NCBI RefSeq assembly: GCF_001547895.1
Contig: NZ_AP014627.1
Coordinates: 3,599,501-3,663,500 of the forward strand
Length of the DNA: 64,000 nt
Direction of reading: 5' to 3'
Origin: Pseudomonas sp. Os17
GTDB lineage: Bacteria; Pseudomonadota; Gammaproteobacteria; Pseudomonadales; Pseudomonadaceae
The number at the start of each line of letters is the position of its first letter. Within the stretch, counting starts at the first letter, position 1. A model generated the notes under the pieces. The model was not told the DNA's origin. It searched no databases and saw only the letters and a list, made by a program, of their open reading frames with translations. The translations under genes were made by a program, and so were the position numbers. Shown here piece by piece: positions 52,852 through 61,095 of the stretch.

Positions 52852-53523
52852 CTAGCGCGCCTTGAGCTTGGCGAACGACTGATGGAAGTCCGCGGCCCAG
52901 CCGTCGATGACGTTTTTCACGTCATCGGCCTTCATCACCTGGCTGTCATTCGCCAGGGGCTTGCCGGTGCCCTTGCGCACCACCTGGGCGATCACCTTGC
53001 CGCTGCTGCCATCGAGAAACACCGCCTCGGTGCCGAGGGTGGTCTGCTGGTCGCGAATCCCGGTGGCGGTGCTCACCGCCGCCGCCACCAGCGCCACGGG
53101 AATCACTTCATAAGGCTTCAGGCCTTCGGTCTTGCTGCTGACCGCGGTGATGGCCGCGCGTACCACCACCACACCCGGACCGGGGCCCTGAGCCAGAGGC
53201 AGGCTGCGTGCCGCCTCGCGCCTGAGGGCCTGGTCGTAGTACTGATTGATCGCATTGAGGGTGCCCTGGGGAATCTTCGCCGTGGCTTGGGGCTGAGGGT
53301 AGAACTGGGTGGGTTCGATATAGATCGCCCGGTACCGGCTGACATCCAGCTTGGGATCGATCCAGCGCATCACCTCCACCCCGGAGGGCGACTTGGCCTC
53401 CTTGAGGCGGCTGTAATCCTGGAGAAACCCGGAATACTCGTCGGGCTGAGTCAGGTTGCTGGAGCAGCCGGCCAGAGCCAGGGAGGCCAGGCACGCCGTG
53501 CCAATCATCAGTGCAAGCTTCAT
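52852..53523 (-). CDS. DUF3313 lipoprotein
   Basis: A 223-residue predicted lipoprotein: signal peptide with lipobox L-A-L-A-G-C (Cys at residue 20), then the DUF3313 domain (E-Y-S-G-F-L-Q-D-Y-S-R-L, A-I-Y-I-E-P-T-Q-F, V-V-R-A-A-I-T-A-V). The absence of Asp right after Cys (C-S-S) predicts outer-membrane sorting. Function is unknown. It stands alone; AGGAGTGCCCC precedes the ATG. The A-A-A-V-S-T-A-T-G region in the middle is a short hydrophobic patch that is usual in the family. Confidence 0.85.
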   Translation of the reverse strand: MKLALMIGTACLASLALAGCSSNLTQPDEYSGFLQDYSRLKEAKSPSGVEVMRWIDPKLDVSRYRAIYIEPTQFYPQPQATAKIPQGTLNAINQYYDQALRREAARSLPLAQGPGPGVVVVRAAITAVSSKTEGLKPYEVIPVALVAAAVSTATGIRDQQTTLGTEAVFLDGSSGKVIAQVVRKGTGKPLANDSQVMKADDVKNVIDGWAADFHQSFAKLKAR

Positions 53524-53678
53524 GGGGCACTCCTGTAGGTGAAGCAGCCAGGAACTGGCGAGGGAGAGTTACAGGTATAGCCAAGGCCAATCGGGCCAGG
53601 AGTGTTTTTTATCGCCCACTCCCCGGGCGACCTGGAGCCCCCTCGCGTCTTCAAGGCCATCAGCCAGGCGCATGACTC

Positions 53679-53710
53679 GCCGGTCCTTTCACCGGCAAGT
53701 CGGCTCCTAC
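53679..53710. repeat. Single palindromic repeat arm
   Basis: GCCGGTCCTTTCACCGGCAA and the following GTCGGCTCCTAC form one degenerate copy of the REP-type repeat, 10 nt downstream of the end of the DUF934 gene. Confidence 0.65.
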
Positions 53711-53720
53711 ATCAGGGAGG

Positions 53721-54215
53721 TCAGCGGCGGCGGAACAATGGGCGCGGTTCGATCACCGAGCGACCGTAGAGCACGCTCATGCCCGCCAGGCCCTTGAGGG
53801 CGTCCTGGGCGCATTTGTCTTCGCGCACGGCAAAGCTGTCGAAGCCGCATTGGCGCATGTGGCTGAGCTGGTCGCGCAGCACGTCACCGACAGCACGCAA
53901 TTCGCCCATCCAGCCCAGGCGGGTGCGCAGCAGGTAAGCCTGGCTGTAGCCCCGGCCATCACGAAAGCTGGGGAAGTCCACGGCGATCAGCGGAATCAGC
54001 TTGAGCCAGGGCTTGAGGCTCTCCACCTCGTCGTCCGGACCGATCCACACCCCGTCCCGGGCCGGGTGATGCTCGATGCGGCGGATCAGCCACAGCGCCA
54101 GGGGCAGGATCAGCGGCCCCTCGGGCAGCGCCCCGTCGACTTCGCGCACCAGGCTCCAGGCATCGTCCTCCACCAACTGGGCTTCACCTTCATGCAGACG
54201 CAGCAGGTTGTTCAT
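53721..54215 (-). CDS. DUF934 protein, partner of sulfite/nitrite reductase
   Basis: A 164-residue protein matching DUF934, which is regularly encoded next to sulfite reductases. Visible landmarks are L-I-A-V-D-F-P-S-F-R-D-G-R-G-Y-S, L-R-T-R-L-G-W-M-G-E-L-R-A-V-G-D-V and M-R-Q-C-G-F-D-S-F, all typical. Its biochemical role is unknown; context suggests an accessory of the reductase. It overlaps the reductase gene by 4 nt and matches the P. aeruginosa PA4129 position. A long upstream frame is a shadow of the reductase gene. Confidence 0.88.
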   Translation of the reverse strand: MNNLLRLHEGEAQLVEDDAWSLVREVDGALPEGPLILPLALWLIRRIEHHPARDGVWIGPDDEVESLKPWLKLIPLIAVDFPSFRDGRGYSQAYLLRTRLGWMGELRAVGDVLRDQLSHMRQCGFDSFAVREDKCAQDALKGLAGMSVLYGRSVIEPRPLFRRR

Positions 54216-55885
54216 GCCAGTGCCTCCGCAGCCTTGGGATAGACCCGCTCCTTGAACGGCTCCAGGCCGATGCGCTGCAGGGTATCGACGAAGGGCTCGT
54301 CGCTTTCGCGGTAACGCACGAAGGTGGCGATGATGCGCTCGATCACCTCGGGAATTTCCTCGGCGCTGAAGGACGGGCCGATCACCTTGCCCAGGGCGCT
54401 GTCCGTGCCCTTGGCCCCGCCCAGGGTGACCTGGAACCACTCGCTGCCGTTCTTGTCGACCCCGAGGATGCCGATGTTGCCGATGTGGTGGTGACCGCAG
54501 GCGTTCATGCAGCCGGAGATGTTCAGGCTGATGTCCCCCAGGTCGTGGAGGTAGTCCAGGTCGTCGAAACGCTGCTGGATGGCCAGGGTAATCGGCAGCG
54601 ACCGGGCGTTGGCCAGGGCGCAGAAGTCGCCGCCCGGGCAGGCGATGATATCGGTCAGCAGGCCGACGTTGGCGGTGCCCAGGCCGTGCTCGCAGGCCCG
54701 CTGCCAGAGCTCGTACAGCCGCGACTTGGGCACATCCGGCAGGACGATGTTCTGTTCGTGGGCAATGCGGATCTCACCGAAACCGTAGTCCTCGGACCAA
54801 TCGGCCACCGCCTCCATCTGCTGGGCGGTGACATCCCCGGGCGGCGACGCCGGGCCCGGCTTGGTCGACAGCACCACGCAGGTGTAGCCCGGCACCTTGT
54901 GCGGGTGCACATTGCGCGCCACCCAGCGGGCGAAGGCCGGGGACTCGGCCAGGTGACTGCCGTAGTCCAGGTCGGTGTCCGCCAGGTGCTCGTAGATCGG
55001 CGGCACAAAGGCGCTGGCCACCCGCTGGTACTCCTCGTCGGTGAGCTGCGCCGGACCGTCCTTGAGGTGCTGCCACTCCTCTTCCACTTCCTTGGCGAAG
55101 GCCTCGATGCCCAGGGCCTTGACCAGGATCTTGATCCGCGCCTTGTACTTGTTGTCGCGCCGGCCGTGGCGGTTGTAGACCCGCAGCACCGCCTCGACAT
55201 AGGACAGCAGGTGCTGCCAGGGCAAGCCGTCGCGGATCTGCAGGCCCAGGATCGGGGTGCGCCCCAGGCCGCCACCGACGATCACCCGCAGCAGCATCTG
55301 GCCACTGCGGTCGCGGTACAGGTACAGACCGATGTCGTGCATCATGATCGCCGCCCGGTCCTGCTTGGCCGAGCAGATGGCGATCTTGAACTTGCGCGGC
55401 AGGAACAGGAATTCCGGGTTGATGGTGGACCACTGCCGAAGGATCTCCGCCAGCGGGCGCGGGTCGAGGTATTCATCGGCGGCGACCCCGGCGAAAGCCT
55501 CGGTGGTGATGTTGCGCACGCAGTTGCCGGAGGTCTGGATGGCGTGCATCTCCACCTCGGCCAGACGCTGCAGGATGTCCGGCACCTGGGCCAGCTCGAT
55601 CCAGTTGAACTGCAGGTTCTGCCGGGTGGTGAAGTGGCCGTAGCCGCGGTCGAAGTCCCGGGCGATGCTGGCCAGGGTGCGCATCTGCCGGGCGCTCAGG
55701 GTGCCGTAGGGAATCGCCACCCGCAGCATGAACGCATGCTTCTGCATATAGAGACCGTTCTGCAGGCGCAGAGGTAGGAACTCCTCTTCACTGAGCTGGC
55801 CACCCATGAAGCGCTCGACCTGATCACGAAACTGTGCCACCCGCTCAAAGACCAGGGCCCGGTCATATTCGTCGTACTGATACAT
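54212..55885 (-). CDS. Nitrite/sulfite reductase (siroheme, 4Fe-4S)
   Basis: A 557-residue reductase with the two-repeat fold of ferredoxin-type sulfite/nitrite reductases. Substrate-binding residues fall in H-F-T-T-R-Q-N-L-Q-F-N-W. The cluster/siroheme cysteines are in A-C-P-G-G-D-F-C-A-L-A and G-C-M-N-A-C-G-H-H. It could make sulfide for cysteine or act on nitrite; sequence alone does not decide. The gene is divergent from the orphan ccoN 266 nt away, exactly as PA4130 and its neighbours in P. aeruginosa, where the cluster is linked to low-oxygen and cyanide conditions. AGGTAGGGATATGT precedes the ATG. Confidence 0.92.
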   Translation of the reverse strand: MYQYDEYDRALVFERVAQFRDQVERFMGGQLSEEEFLPLRLQNGLYMQKHAFMLRVAIPYGTLSARQMRTLASIARDFDRGYGHFTTRQNLQFNWIELAQVPDILQRLAEVEMHAIQTSGNCVRNITTEAFAGVAADEYLDPRPLAEILRQWSTINPEFLFLPRKFKIAICSAKQDRAAIMMHDIGLYLYRDRSGQMLLRVIVGGGLGRTPILGLQIRDGLPWQHLLSYVEAVLRVYNRHGRRDNKYKARIKILVKALGIEAFAKEVEEEWQHLKDGPAQLTDEEYQRVASAFVPPIYEHLADTDLDYGSHLAESPAFARWVARNVHPHKVPGYTCVVLSTKPGPASPPGDVTAQQMEAVADWSEDYGFGEIRIAHEQNIVLPDVPKSRLYELWQRACEHGLGTANVGLLTDIIACPGGDFCALANARSLPITLAIQQRFDDLDYLHDLGDISLNISGCMNACGHHHIGNIGILGVDKNGSEWFQVTLGGAKGTDSALGKVIGPSFSAEEIPEVIERIIATFVRYRESDEPFVDTLQRIGLEPFKERVYPKAAEALA

Positions 55886-56033
55886 ATCCCTACCTCATCG
55901 AAACTGGTCGTGCTCTAACGGCGCGTGCTGTGAGGGGGCGACTATGCGCGTGCGGCGCAGAACGTTACAGATTCAGGTAAAAACTAAAAAACCATATCAG
56001 CCGTGACGGCGGCACCGTGGACACGAGATAAAT

Positions 56034-56047
56034 CTGATCCGTATTAA
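56034..56047 (+). promoter_or_regulatory. Possible ANR/FNR-like box upstream of ccoN
   Basis: CTGATCCGTATTAA matches the ANR/FNR consensus TTGAT-N4-ATCAA at 8 of 10 fixed positions and lies 105 nt before the ccoN start. The divergent 266-nt region between the reductase gene and ccoN is AT-richer than its surroundings. Two mismatches make it tentative. Confidence 0.3.
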
Positions 56048-56151
56048 TGCAGTTTTTCTGAGCCTGTTTTGTTTCCTCGCTGATTCCTACAGTGCACCCC
56101 GTGCCAGACCGGGTGGCCTGGCAAGACTTTGCAACCGTGGAAGCATTGACC

Positions 56152-57579
56152 ATGAACTCAGCAACAATCGGACAGGCCTACAACTACAAGGTGGTTCGCC
56201 AATTCGTCGTCGCAACCGTGGTATGGGGCGTGATCGGCATGGCCATGGGGGTGTGGATCGCCTCGCAACTGGTATGGCCGGAGATGAACCTCGATCTGCC
56301 CTGGAGCACCTTCGGCCGCCTGCGGCCGCTGCACACCAGCCTGGTGATCTTCGGTTTCGCCGGCAGCGCCCAGTTCGCCGCCAGCTACTACGCGGTACAG
56401 CGCACCTGCCAGGTACGGCTGTACTCCGACACCCTGGCCGCCTTCACCTTCTGGGGCTGGCAGTCGGTGATCGTGATCATGCTGATCACCCTGCCCCTGG
56501 GCTACACCACCACCAAGGAATACGCCGAGATCGAATTCGCCGGCGCGGTGTGGATGGCGGTGGTCTGGGTGGCCTACGCGATCGTCTTCTTCACCACCGT
56601 GGTGCGGCGCAAGAGCCAGCACATCTATGTCGGCAACTGGTTCTTCGGTGCCTTCATCCTGGTGATCGCCATGCTCCACGTGGTCAACCACCTGTCGATC
56701 CCGGTGGACTGGTTCAAGTCCTACCCGGTGTATTCCGGGGCCACCGACGCCATGGTGCAGTGGTGGTACGGCCACAACGCCGTGGGCTTCTTCCTGACCA
56801 CCGGCTTTCTCGGGATGATGTACTACTTCGTGCCCAAGCAAGTCGGACGCCCGGTGTACTCCTATCGCCTGTCCATCGTGCACTTCTGGGCGCTGATCAC
56901 CCTGTACATCTGGGCCGGCCCGCACCACCTGCACTACACCGCCCTGCCGGACTGGGCCCAGTCCCTGGGCATGGCCATGTCGCTGATCCTCCTGGCCCCG
57001 AGCTGGGGCGGCATGATCAACGGCATGATGACCCTGTCGGGCGCCTGGCATAAGTTGCGCACCGACCCGATCCTGCGCTTTCTGGTGCTGTCCCTGGCGT
57101 TCTACGGCATGTCGACCTTCGAAGGCCCGATGATGGCGATCAAGACCGTCAACGCCCTCTCGCACTACACCGACTGGACCATCGGCCACGTGCACGCCGG
57201 GGCCCTGGGCTGGGTGGCCATGATCACCTTCGGCGCGATCTACCACATGGTGCCCAAGGTCTTCGGCCGCGAGCAGATGTACAGCGTGCCGCTGATCAAC
57301 CTGCACTTCTGGCTCGCCACCATCGGCACCGTGCTGTACATCGCCTCGATGTGGGTCAACGGCATTACCCAGGGCCTGATGTGGCGCGCGGTGAACGAAG
57401 ACGGCACTCTCACCTACTCCTTCGTCGAGGCCCTGGTGGCCAGCCATCCGGGGTTCGTGGTGCGTTTCGCCGGTGGCGTGTTCTTCCTCAGCGGCATGTT
57501 GCTGATGGCCTACAACACCTGGCGCACCGTGCGCGTCTCCGATGAAAAGCTGGCCCTGAGCGACGCGCAGATCGCCTGA
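56152..57579 (+). CDS. ccoN: Orphan cbb3-type cytochrome c oxidase subunit I (CcoN4-like)
   Basis: A 475-residue, 12-helix heme-copper oxidase subunit that reduces oxygen to water in the inner membrane. Ligand motifs are all present: R-P-L-H-T-S-L for heme b, W-W-Y-G-H-N-A-V-G for CuB, G-P-H-H-L-H-Y for the two other CuB His, and [10 protein letters not shown] for the hemes. No ccoO, ccoQ or ccoP is adjacent, so it must use partner subunits from another locus. This fits P. aeruginosa CcoN4 (PA4133), which helps growth with cyanide and in biofilms. The ATG at 56152 begins the known N-terminus. A terminator follows. Confidence 0.93.
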   Translation: MNSATIGQAYNYKVVRQFVVATVVWGVIGMAMGVWIASQLVWPEMNLDLPWSTFGRLRPLHTSLVIFGFAGSAQFAASYYAVQRTCQVRLYSDTLAAFTFWGWQSVIVIMLITLPLGYTTTKEYAEIEFAGAVWMAVVWVAYAIVFFTTVVRRKSQHIYVGNWFFGAFILVIAMLHVVNHLSIPVDWFKSYPVYSGATDAMVQWWYGHNAVGFFLTTGFLGMMYYFVPKQVGRPVYSYRLSIVHFWALITLYIWAGPHHLHYTALPDWAQSLGMAMSLILLAPSWGGMINGMMTLSGAWHKLRTDPILRFLVLSLAFYGMSTFEGPMMAIKTVNALSHYTDWTIGHVHAGALGWVAMITFGAIYHMVPKVFGREQMYSVPLINLHFWLATIGTVLYIASMWVNGITQGLMWRAVNEDGTLTYSFVEALVASHPGFVVRFAGGVFFLSGMLLMAYNTWRTVRVSDEKLALSDAQIA

Positions 57580-57592
57580 GCCGAACCTTGCC

Positions 57593-57621
57593 CGCCGGCC
57601 CCAGTGGCCGGCGTTTTTTTT
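57593..57621 (+). terminator. Rho-independent terminator after ccoN
   Basis: A perfect 8-bp stem (CGCCGGCC 57593-57600 with GGCCGGCG 57606-57613, 5-nt loop) is followed by eight T's. It lies 13 nt after the ccoN stop and 17 nt before the next start codon. Confidence 0.9.
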
Positions 57622-57638
57622 CAGGGAGCCTTGGGCCG

Positions 57639-57857
57639 ATGGATATTCTGTTCAACCTGCTGGGGGTGGCGTTTCTCTACCTCTGCATCGAGTACTGCCT
57701 GCGCCACCAGAGCGCCAAGAGCCTGGACGACGCCAGCCTGATTCCCTTCGCCGATGATCCCGACGTCGCGCGCCGGGTCGAGCTGGCCACAGGCAAGAAG
57801 GTCAACGCCGTGGCGCCGGAAGAGCCCAAGCCGGGCTGGATCAATCTGGACATGTAA
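57639..57857 (+). CDS. Small single-helix membrane protein downstream of ccoN
   Basis: A 72-residue protein with one N-terminal hydrophobic helix (I-L-F-N-L-L-G-V-A-F-L-Y-L-C-I-E-Y) and an acidic, soluble tail ending in P-G-W-I-N-L-D-M. It corresponds in position to P. aeruginosa PA4134. Its size recalls CcoQ, a small accessory of cbb3 oxidases, but I see no sequence likeness that proves this. It lies just after a terminator, so its expression depends on read-through or its own promoter. CAGGGAGCC precedes the ATG. Confidence 0.75.
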   Translation: MDILFNLLGVAFLYLCIEYCLRHQSAKSLDDASLIPFADDPDVARRVELATGKKVNAVAPEEPKPGWINLDM

Positions 57858-57865
57858 CGCACTCC

Positions 57866-58023
57866 GTAGGAGCCGGCTTGCCGGCGAAGAGGCCCGCAAG
57901 ACGTGCACATGGCCGGCGTCCGCTTTCGCTGGCAAACCAGCTCCTACAGTTGCCGGCGCTGCGTGTTGCCCCGTAGGAGCCGGCTTGCCGGCGATCGCTT
58001 TCGCCGGCGAGCCGGCGCCTACA
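57866..58023. repeat. Two palindromic repeat pairs
   Basis: GTAGGAGCCGGCTTGCCGGC begins at 57866 and again near 57974; opposed arms end at about 57948 (CAAACCAGCTCCTAC) and 58023 (CGAGCCGGCGCCTAC). They occupy the gap between the small membrane-protein gene and the convergent gene at 58024. Confidence 0.85.
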
Positions 58024-58515
58024 TCAGGCACGCTCGCGGGGGATCAGGCTCTGCAATTGGGCGGCCAGGAAGTTGCCGTCGAAAACGAAGGTGTCAGGGT
58101 CCTTGAGGCCATTGGTCTTGCGCCATTGCCAACTGCCGGAGGCCTCGCCCACCAGGGAAACACTGCCCAGGCGTGCCGCCGTCAGGCCGATCACCGCCAG
58201 GGATATCTGTCCATTGGCCCCCATCACATCCGGGACGAACTCCACCGGCTTGCCCGCAATGCTGATGGTCAGTTTCTCGCTGTTGAAGGTGGAGCTTTGC
58301 ACTGGCAATGCCGCGCTGAAGGCCACATAAGGCTCGCGATGCAGCTCCAGCAGATCCGGCTGCCGCACCGGTGCCAGCCACTCTTCAATCTGCCCGAACA
58401 GCTCATGAATACGCCGGGCCCAGACCAATGACTGGCTGTCGAACAGCTGCTTCTTGTGGGCTTCGCTGGCAGCATAGTGCCGGAGCATCTCGCCCAGTTG
58501 CTGGATATCGTCCAT
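58024..58515 (-). CDS. Hypothetical protein
   Basis: A 163-residue soluble protein I do not recognise. The first half is helical (I-Q-Q-L-G-E-M-L-R-H-Y-A-A-S and R-R-I-H-E-L-F-G-Q-I-E-E-W-L); the second half is strand-rich with F-V-P-D-V-M-G-A-N-G-Q-I-S-L and ends in a helix. There is no signal peptide or membrane segment. It stops 1 nt after a palindromic repeat block. Normal codon use supports a real gene. Confidence 0.7.
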   Translation of the reverse strand: MDDIQQLGEMLRHYAASEAHKKQLFDSQSLVWARRIHELFGQIEEWLAPVRQPDLLELHREPYVAFSAALPVQSSTFNSEKLTISIAGKPVEFVPDVMGANGQISLAVIGLTAARLGSVSLVGEASGSWQWRKTNGLKDPDTFVFDGNFLAAQLQSLIPRERA

Positions 58516-58687
58516 TGCGGTGTGTCCCTGGCATCGACCTTTGGGAACTGCAGGTCGCCGGTCTTGATCATGGCAGATGCCGGTCCCGGGCGTTGGGGTG
58601 TTTACCCCAGGGCCAGCCCATTCCTCCAGCCGCTGGCGTCGGCGGGCATGGCACCGGCCTTGCCCCCGCCATATTGCTGCGGGCCGT

Positions 58688-59494
58688 TTACTGCCCGCGG
58701 CTGGGATACCGGACAGGTGCAGGGAGACACGAGTGAAAACGCAGCCGGTACTGGCGCGGGGTCAGGCCGAGGCTTTTGCGCAAGGCGCTGCCCAGGTGCG
58801 ATTGGTGGGCAAAGCCGCTGTCGTGGGCAATGGCCGCCAGCGGCAGGTCCGTGCGCTCCAGCAAGCGCCGGGCTGCCTGCAGCCGCACCTCGGTGATCCA
58901 GGCATGGGGCGTCATGCCGACGGCGCGGCGAAAGTCCCGCAGCAGTCGCAGTTCGTTGTGACCGTAAGTGAGTGCCAATTGCGCCAGGGACAAGGGCTGG
59001 GCGTACTGATCGGCCATCTGCTCCAGCACCTGCCCCAGCCGTGGTAACGGCGCCGTGGCAATGTGGCGGGACTGGGACAGACCGACAAAGGCCAGGGCAC
59101 AGTGCTCCAGGGCCAACTCATCGATGACAGGCGCCAACAGCAGGCGCCGGGCTTCACGCCCCAGGGCCAGAGCCTGGGCATGCCCCGAACTCTGCAGACG
59201 GCGCTCGCCGGGGATCAGCGGCGTCTGCTCCTGCCAGCGCGCCAGCAGGTATTCACCGCCACAGGCAGATTCGGAGAACACTTCCACGCCCTTGGGCGTC
59301 AAGGCCAGGGTGCCGGGCCAGGTGTCGAAATCCTCGCGCCGGTCGGAGTCGATGGCATGCACCCCGCGCTGGCGCTCCAGGGTCACCCCCAGAGTCTGCC
59401 ACTGCACCGGATCACGAGCGCTGTAGGCCGCGGCCGGCAGCAGTTGCAGCAGCAAGCGACCGTCCAGCAGGCGATGTTCGAGCACCTCGGGCAT
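58688..59494 (-). CDS. AraC-family transcriptional regulator
   Basis: A 268-residue regulator with an N-terminal effector part (about residues 1-160) and a C-terminal pair of helix-turn-helix motifs: L-S-L-A-Q-L-A-L-T-Y-G-H-N-E, and L-A-A-I-A-H-D-S-G-F-A-H-Q-S-H-L-G-S-A-L-R-K-S-L-G-L-T-P-R-Q-Y-R. It is divergent from the aspartate/glutamate racemase gene, 78 nt away, and may control it. The ATG at 59494 follows CAGGAAATTTCAC. The effector is unknown. Confidence 0.88.
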   Translation of the reverse strand: MPEVLEHRLLDGRLLLQLLPAAAYSARDPVQWQTLGVTLERQRGVHAIDSDRREDFDTWPGTLALTPKGVEVFSESACGGEYLLARWQEQTPLIPGERRLQSSGHAQALALGREARRLLLAPVIDELALEHCALAFVGLSQSRHIATAPLPRLGQVLEQMADQYAQPLSLAQLALTYGHNELRLLRDFRRAVGMTPHAWITEVRLQAARRLLERTDLPLAAIAHDSGFAHQSHLGSALRKSLGLTPRQYRLRFHSCLPAPVRYPSRGQ

Positions 59495-59572
59495 GTGAAA
59501 TTTCCTGATAGATCGCAAGCGTTAGCGGGACCAGACTGCGGCTCACTCACCCACACCACAGAGGAGTTGCCC

Positions 59573-60265
59573 ATGCGCACCATCGGCCTGATTGGCGGCA
59601 TGAGCTGGGAGTCCAGCGCCGAATACTACCGCCTGATCAATCAGCAGGTTCGCGATCAATTGGGGCCGCTGCGTTCCGCGCGGCTGCTAATGTACAGCGT
59701 CGACTTCGGGCCTGTCGAACAGGCCCAGCATGCCGGACGCTGGGATGACGCGGCGCGGATCCTGATAGACGCCGCCCAGCGCCTGCAGGACGGCGGCGCC
59801 GAGTGCCTGGTGCTCTGTACCAACACCATGCACAAGGTGGCCGAGCAGATTCAGGCGGCCACTGCCGTGCCCTTCCTGCATATCGCCGACCCCACGGCCC
59901 AGGCCGCGCTGGCGGCCGGCACCCTGAACGTCGGGCTGCTGGGCACCGCCTTCACCATGGAACAGGAGTTCCTCAAGAGCCGCCTGAGCCAACAAGGACT
60001 GAATGTGCTGGTGCCCGATGCGCAGGAGCGCCAGGCGGTGCACCGGATCATCTATGAAGAGTTGTGCGTGGGGATCATCAGCGACGCGTCGCGCCGGGTG
60101 TACCAGCAAGTGATCGAATCACTCAGGGCCCGCGGCGCCCAGGCGATCATCCTCGGCTGCACGGAAATCGGCCTGCTGCTCAAGCCCGAGCACAGCCCCC
60201 TGCCCCTGCTCGACACCACCGAACTGCATGCCCGGGCGGCGGTGGATTTTGCTTTGCTGGAGTGA
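59573..60265 (+). CDS. Aspartate/glutamate racemase family protein
   Basis: A 230-residue PLP-independent racemase. It opens with R-T-I-G-L-I-G-G-M-S-W-E-S-S, the family N-terminus, and carries the two catalytic cysteines in L-V-L-C-T-N-T-M-H-K (about residue 83) and L-G-C-T-E-I-G-L-L (about residue 195). The pattern resembles aspartate racemase/YgeA-like members, which act on D/L-Asp, Glu or other amino acids. It probably makes or removes a D-amino acid in the cytosol. GAGGAG precedes the ATG. It is followed by repeats and a convergent gene. Confidence 0.9.
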   Translation: MRTIGLIGGMSWESSAEYYRLINQQVRDQLGPLRSARLLMYSVDFGPVEQAQHAGRWDDAARILIDAAQRLQDGGAECLVLCTNTMHKVAEQIQAATAVPFLHIADPTAQAALAAGTLNVGLLGTAFTMEQEFLKSRLSQQGLNVLVPDAQERQAVHRIIYEELCVGIISDASRRVYQQVIESLRARGAQAIILGCTEIGLLLKPEHSPLPLLDTTELHARAAVDFALLE

Positions 60266-60270
60266 ACCTC

Positions 60271-60470
60271 AAGGCCCGCAGGGCGCAGCCTGCGGCAGCG
60301 GCTACAAAAGCCTGGTTCGGCACTGACCTGTAGCCGCTGCCGAGCCCTGGCGAGGCTGCGAAAAGGCCCGCAGGGCCTTGCTTGGCGATCGCCTGTCAAT
60401 CTTGGGCGGCCTCAAGATCCCTGCGTCTCCTGCGGAGCCGTTCGCAGCCTACGGCAGCGGCTACACAAGC
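60271..60470. repeat. Second-family palindromic repeats, one and a half pairs
   Basis: The GCAGCCTGCGGCAGCGGCTA sequence near 60285 is opposed by TGTAGCCGCTGCCGAGC from about 60330, followed by the short palindrome AAGGCCCGCAGGGCCTT; a further copy (GTTCGCAGCCTACGGCAGCG) is near 60440. The family is shared with 31818-31920. Confidence 0.75.
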
Positions 60471-60476
60471 CCGGCC

Positions 60477-60989
60477 TCAACCACGCAGCCGCGCCATGCT
60501 CAGCACGTCAACGAATTGCCCGCCACGGACGGCGTAGTCCCGCAGCCGGCCTTCGGTTTCGAAGCCGAATTTCTGGTACAGCGCAATGGCCGGCTGGTTA
60601 TCGGCATACACCGTGAGTTCGACCCGGCGCAGGTTCATCCAGTTATCCGCCACCTCCAGCACCGCCGCCAGCAGACGGCTGCCGACGCCCTGACGCTGCC
60701 AGGCCGGGGACACCCCCATGGCCACGTCCGCGCAATGGGCGCGGCGCACCCGCGCCACCTGGTTCAGGCTGCAACTGCCGATCACCGCGCCCTGGTGCAG
60801 GGCCACCAGGGCCACCAGCCCTTCATTTTCCTGCCCCAGCCCGACGCGCTTGCGCCACAACTCGCGGGACTGATAAGGCAGTTGCAGGGTCTGGGCCGCC
60901 ACGCTGGGTTCGCTGTACAGCGCCGTCAGACCCTCGATATGGGCTTCGGTGCAACGCTCGATAACGATAGTGGGATTGGCGTTAGGCAT
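60477..60989 (-). CDS. GNAT-family N-acetyltransferase
   Basis: A 170-residue GNAT protein that would transfer an acetyl group from acetyl-CoA. Motif A with the pyrophosphate loop is V-S-P-A-W-Q-R-Q-G-V-G-S-R-L-L (about residue 95), followed by L-T-V-Y-A-D-N-Q-P-A-I-A-L-Y-Q-K-F-G-F, as in RimI/PhnO-like members. No substrate can be given. It stands alone. CTTCAAGGAAGACCGGCC precedes the ATG. Confidence 0.88.
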   Translation of the reverse strand: MPNANPTIVIERCTEAHIEGLTALYSEPSVAAQTLQLPYQSRELWRKRVGLGQENEGLVALVALHQGAVIGSCSLNQVARVRRAHCADVAMGVSPAWQRQGVGSRLLAAVLEVADNWMNLRRVELTVYADNQPAIALYQKFGFETEGRLRDYAVRGGQFVDVLSMARLRG

Positions 60990-61095
60990 GGCCGGTCTTC
61001 CTTGAAGGGGAAATGGCCAAAGAGTGTAAGGGCATGAGTGCGACTCTGGCGAGGCACTCAAGCGCAGAGCGGCACAGGCCTCAGAAACCATTTCC

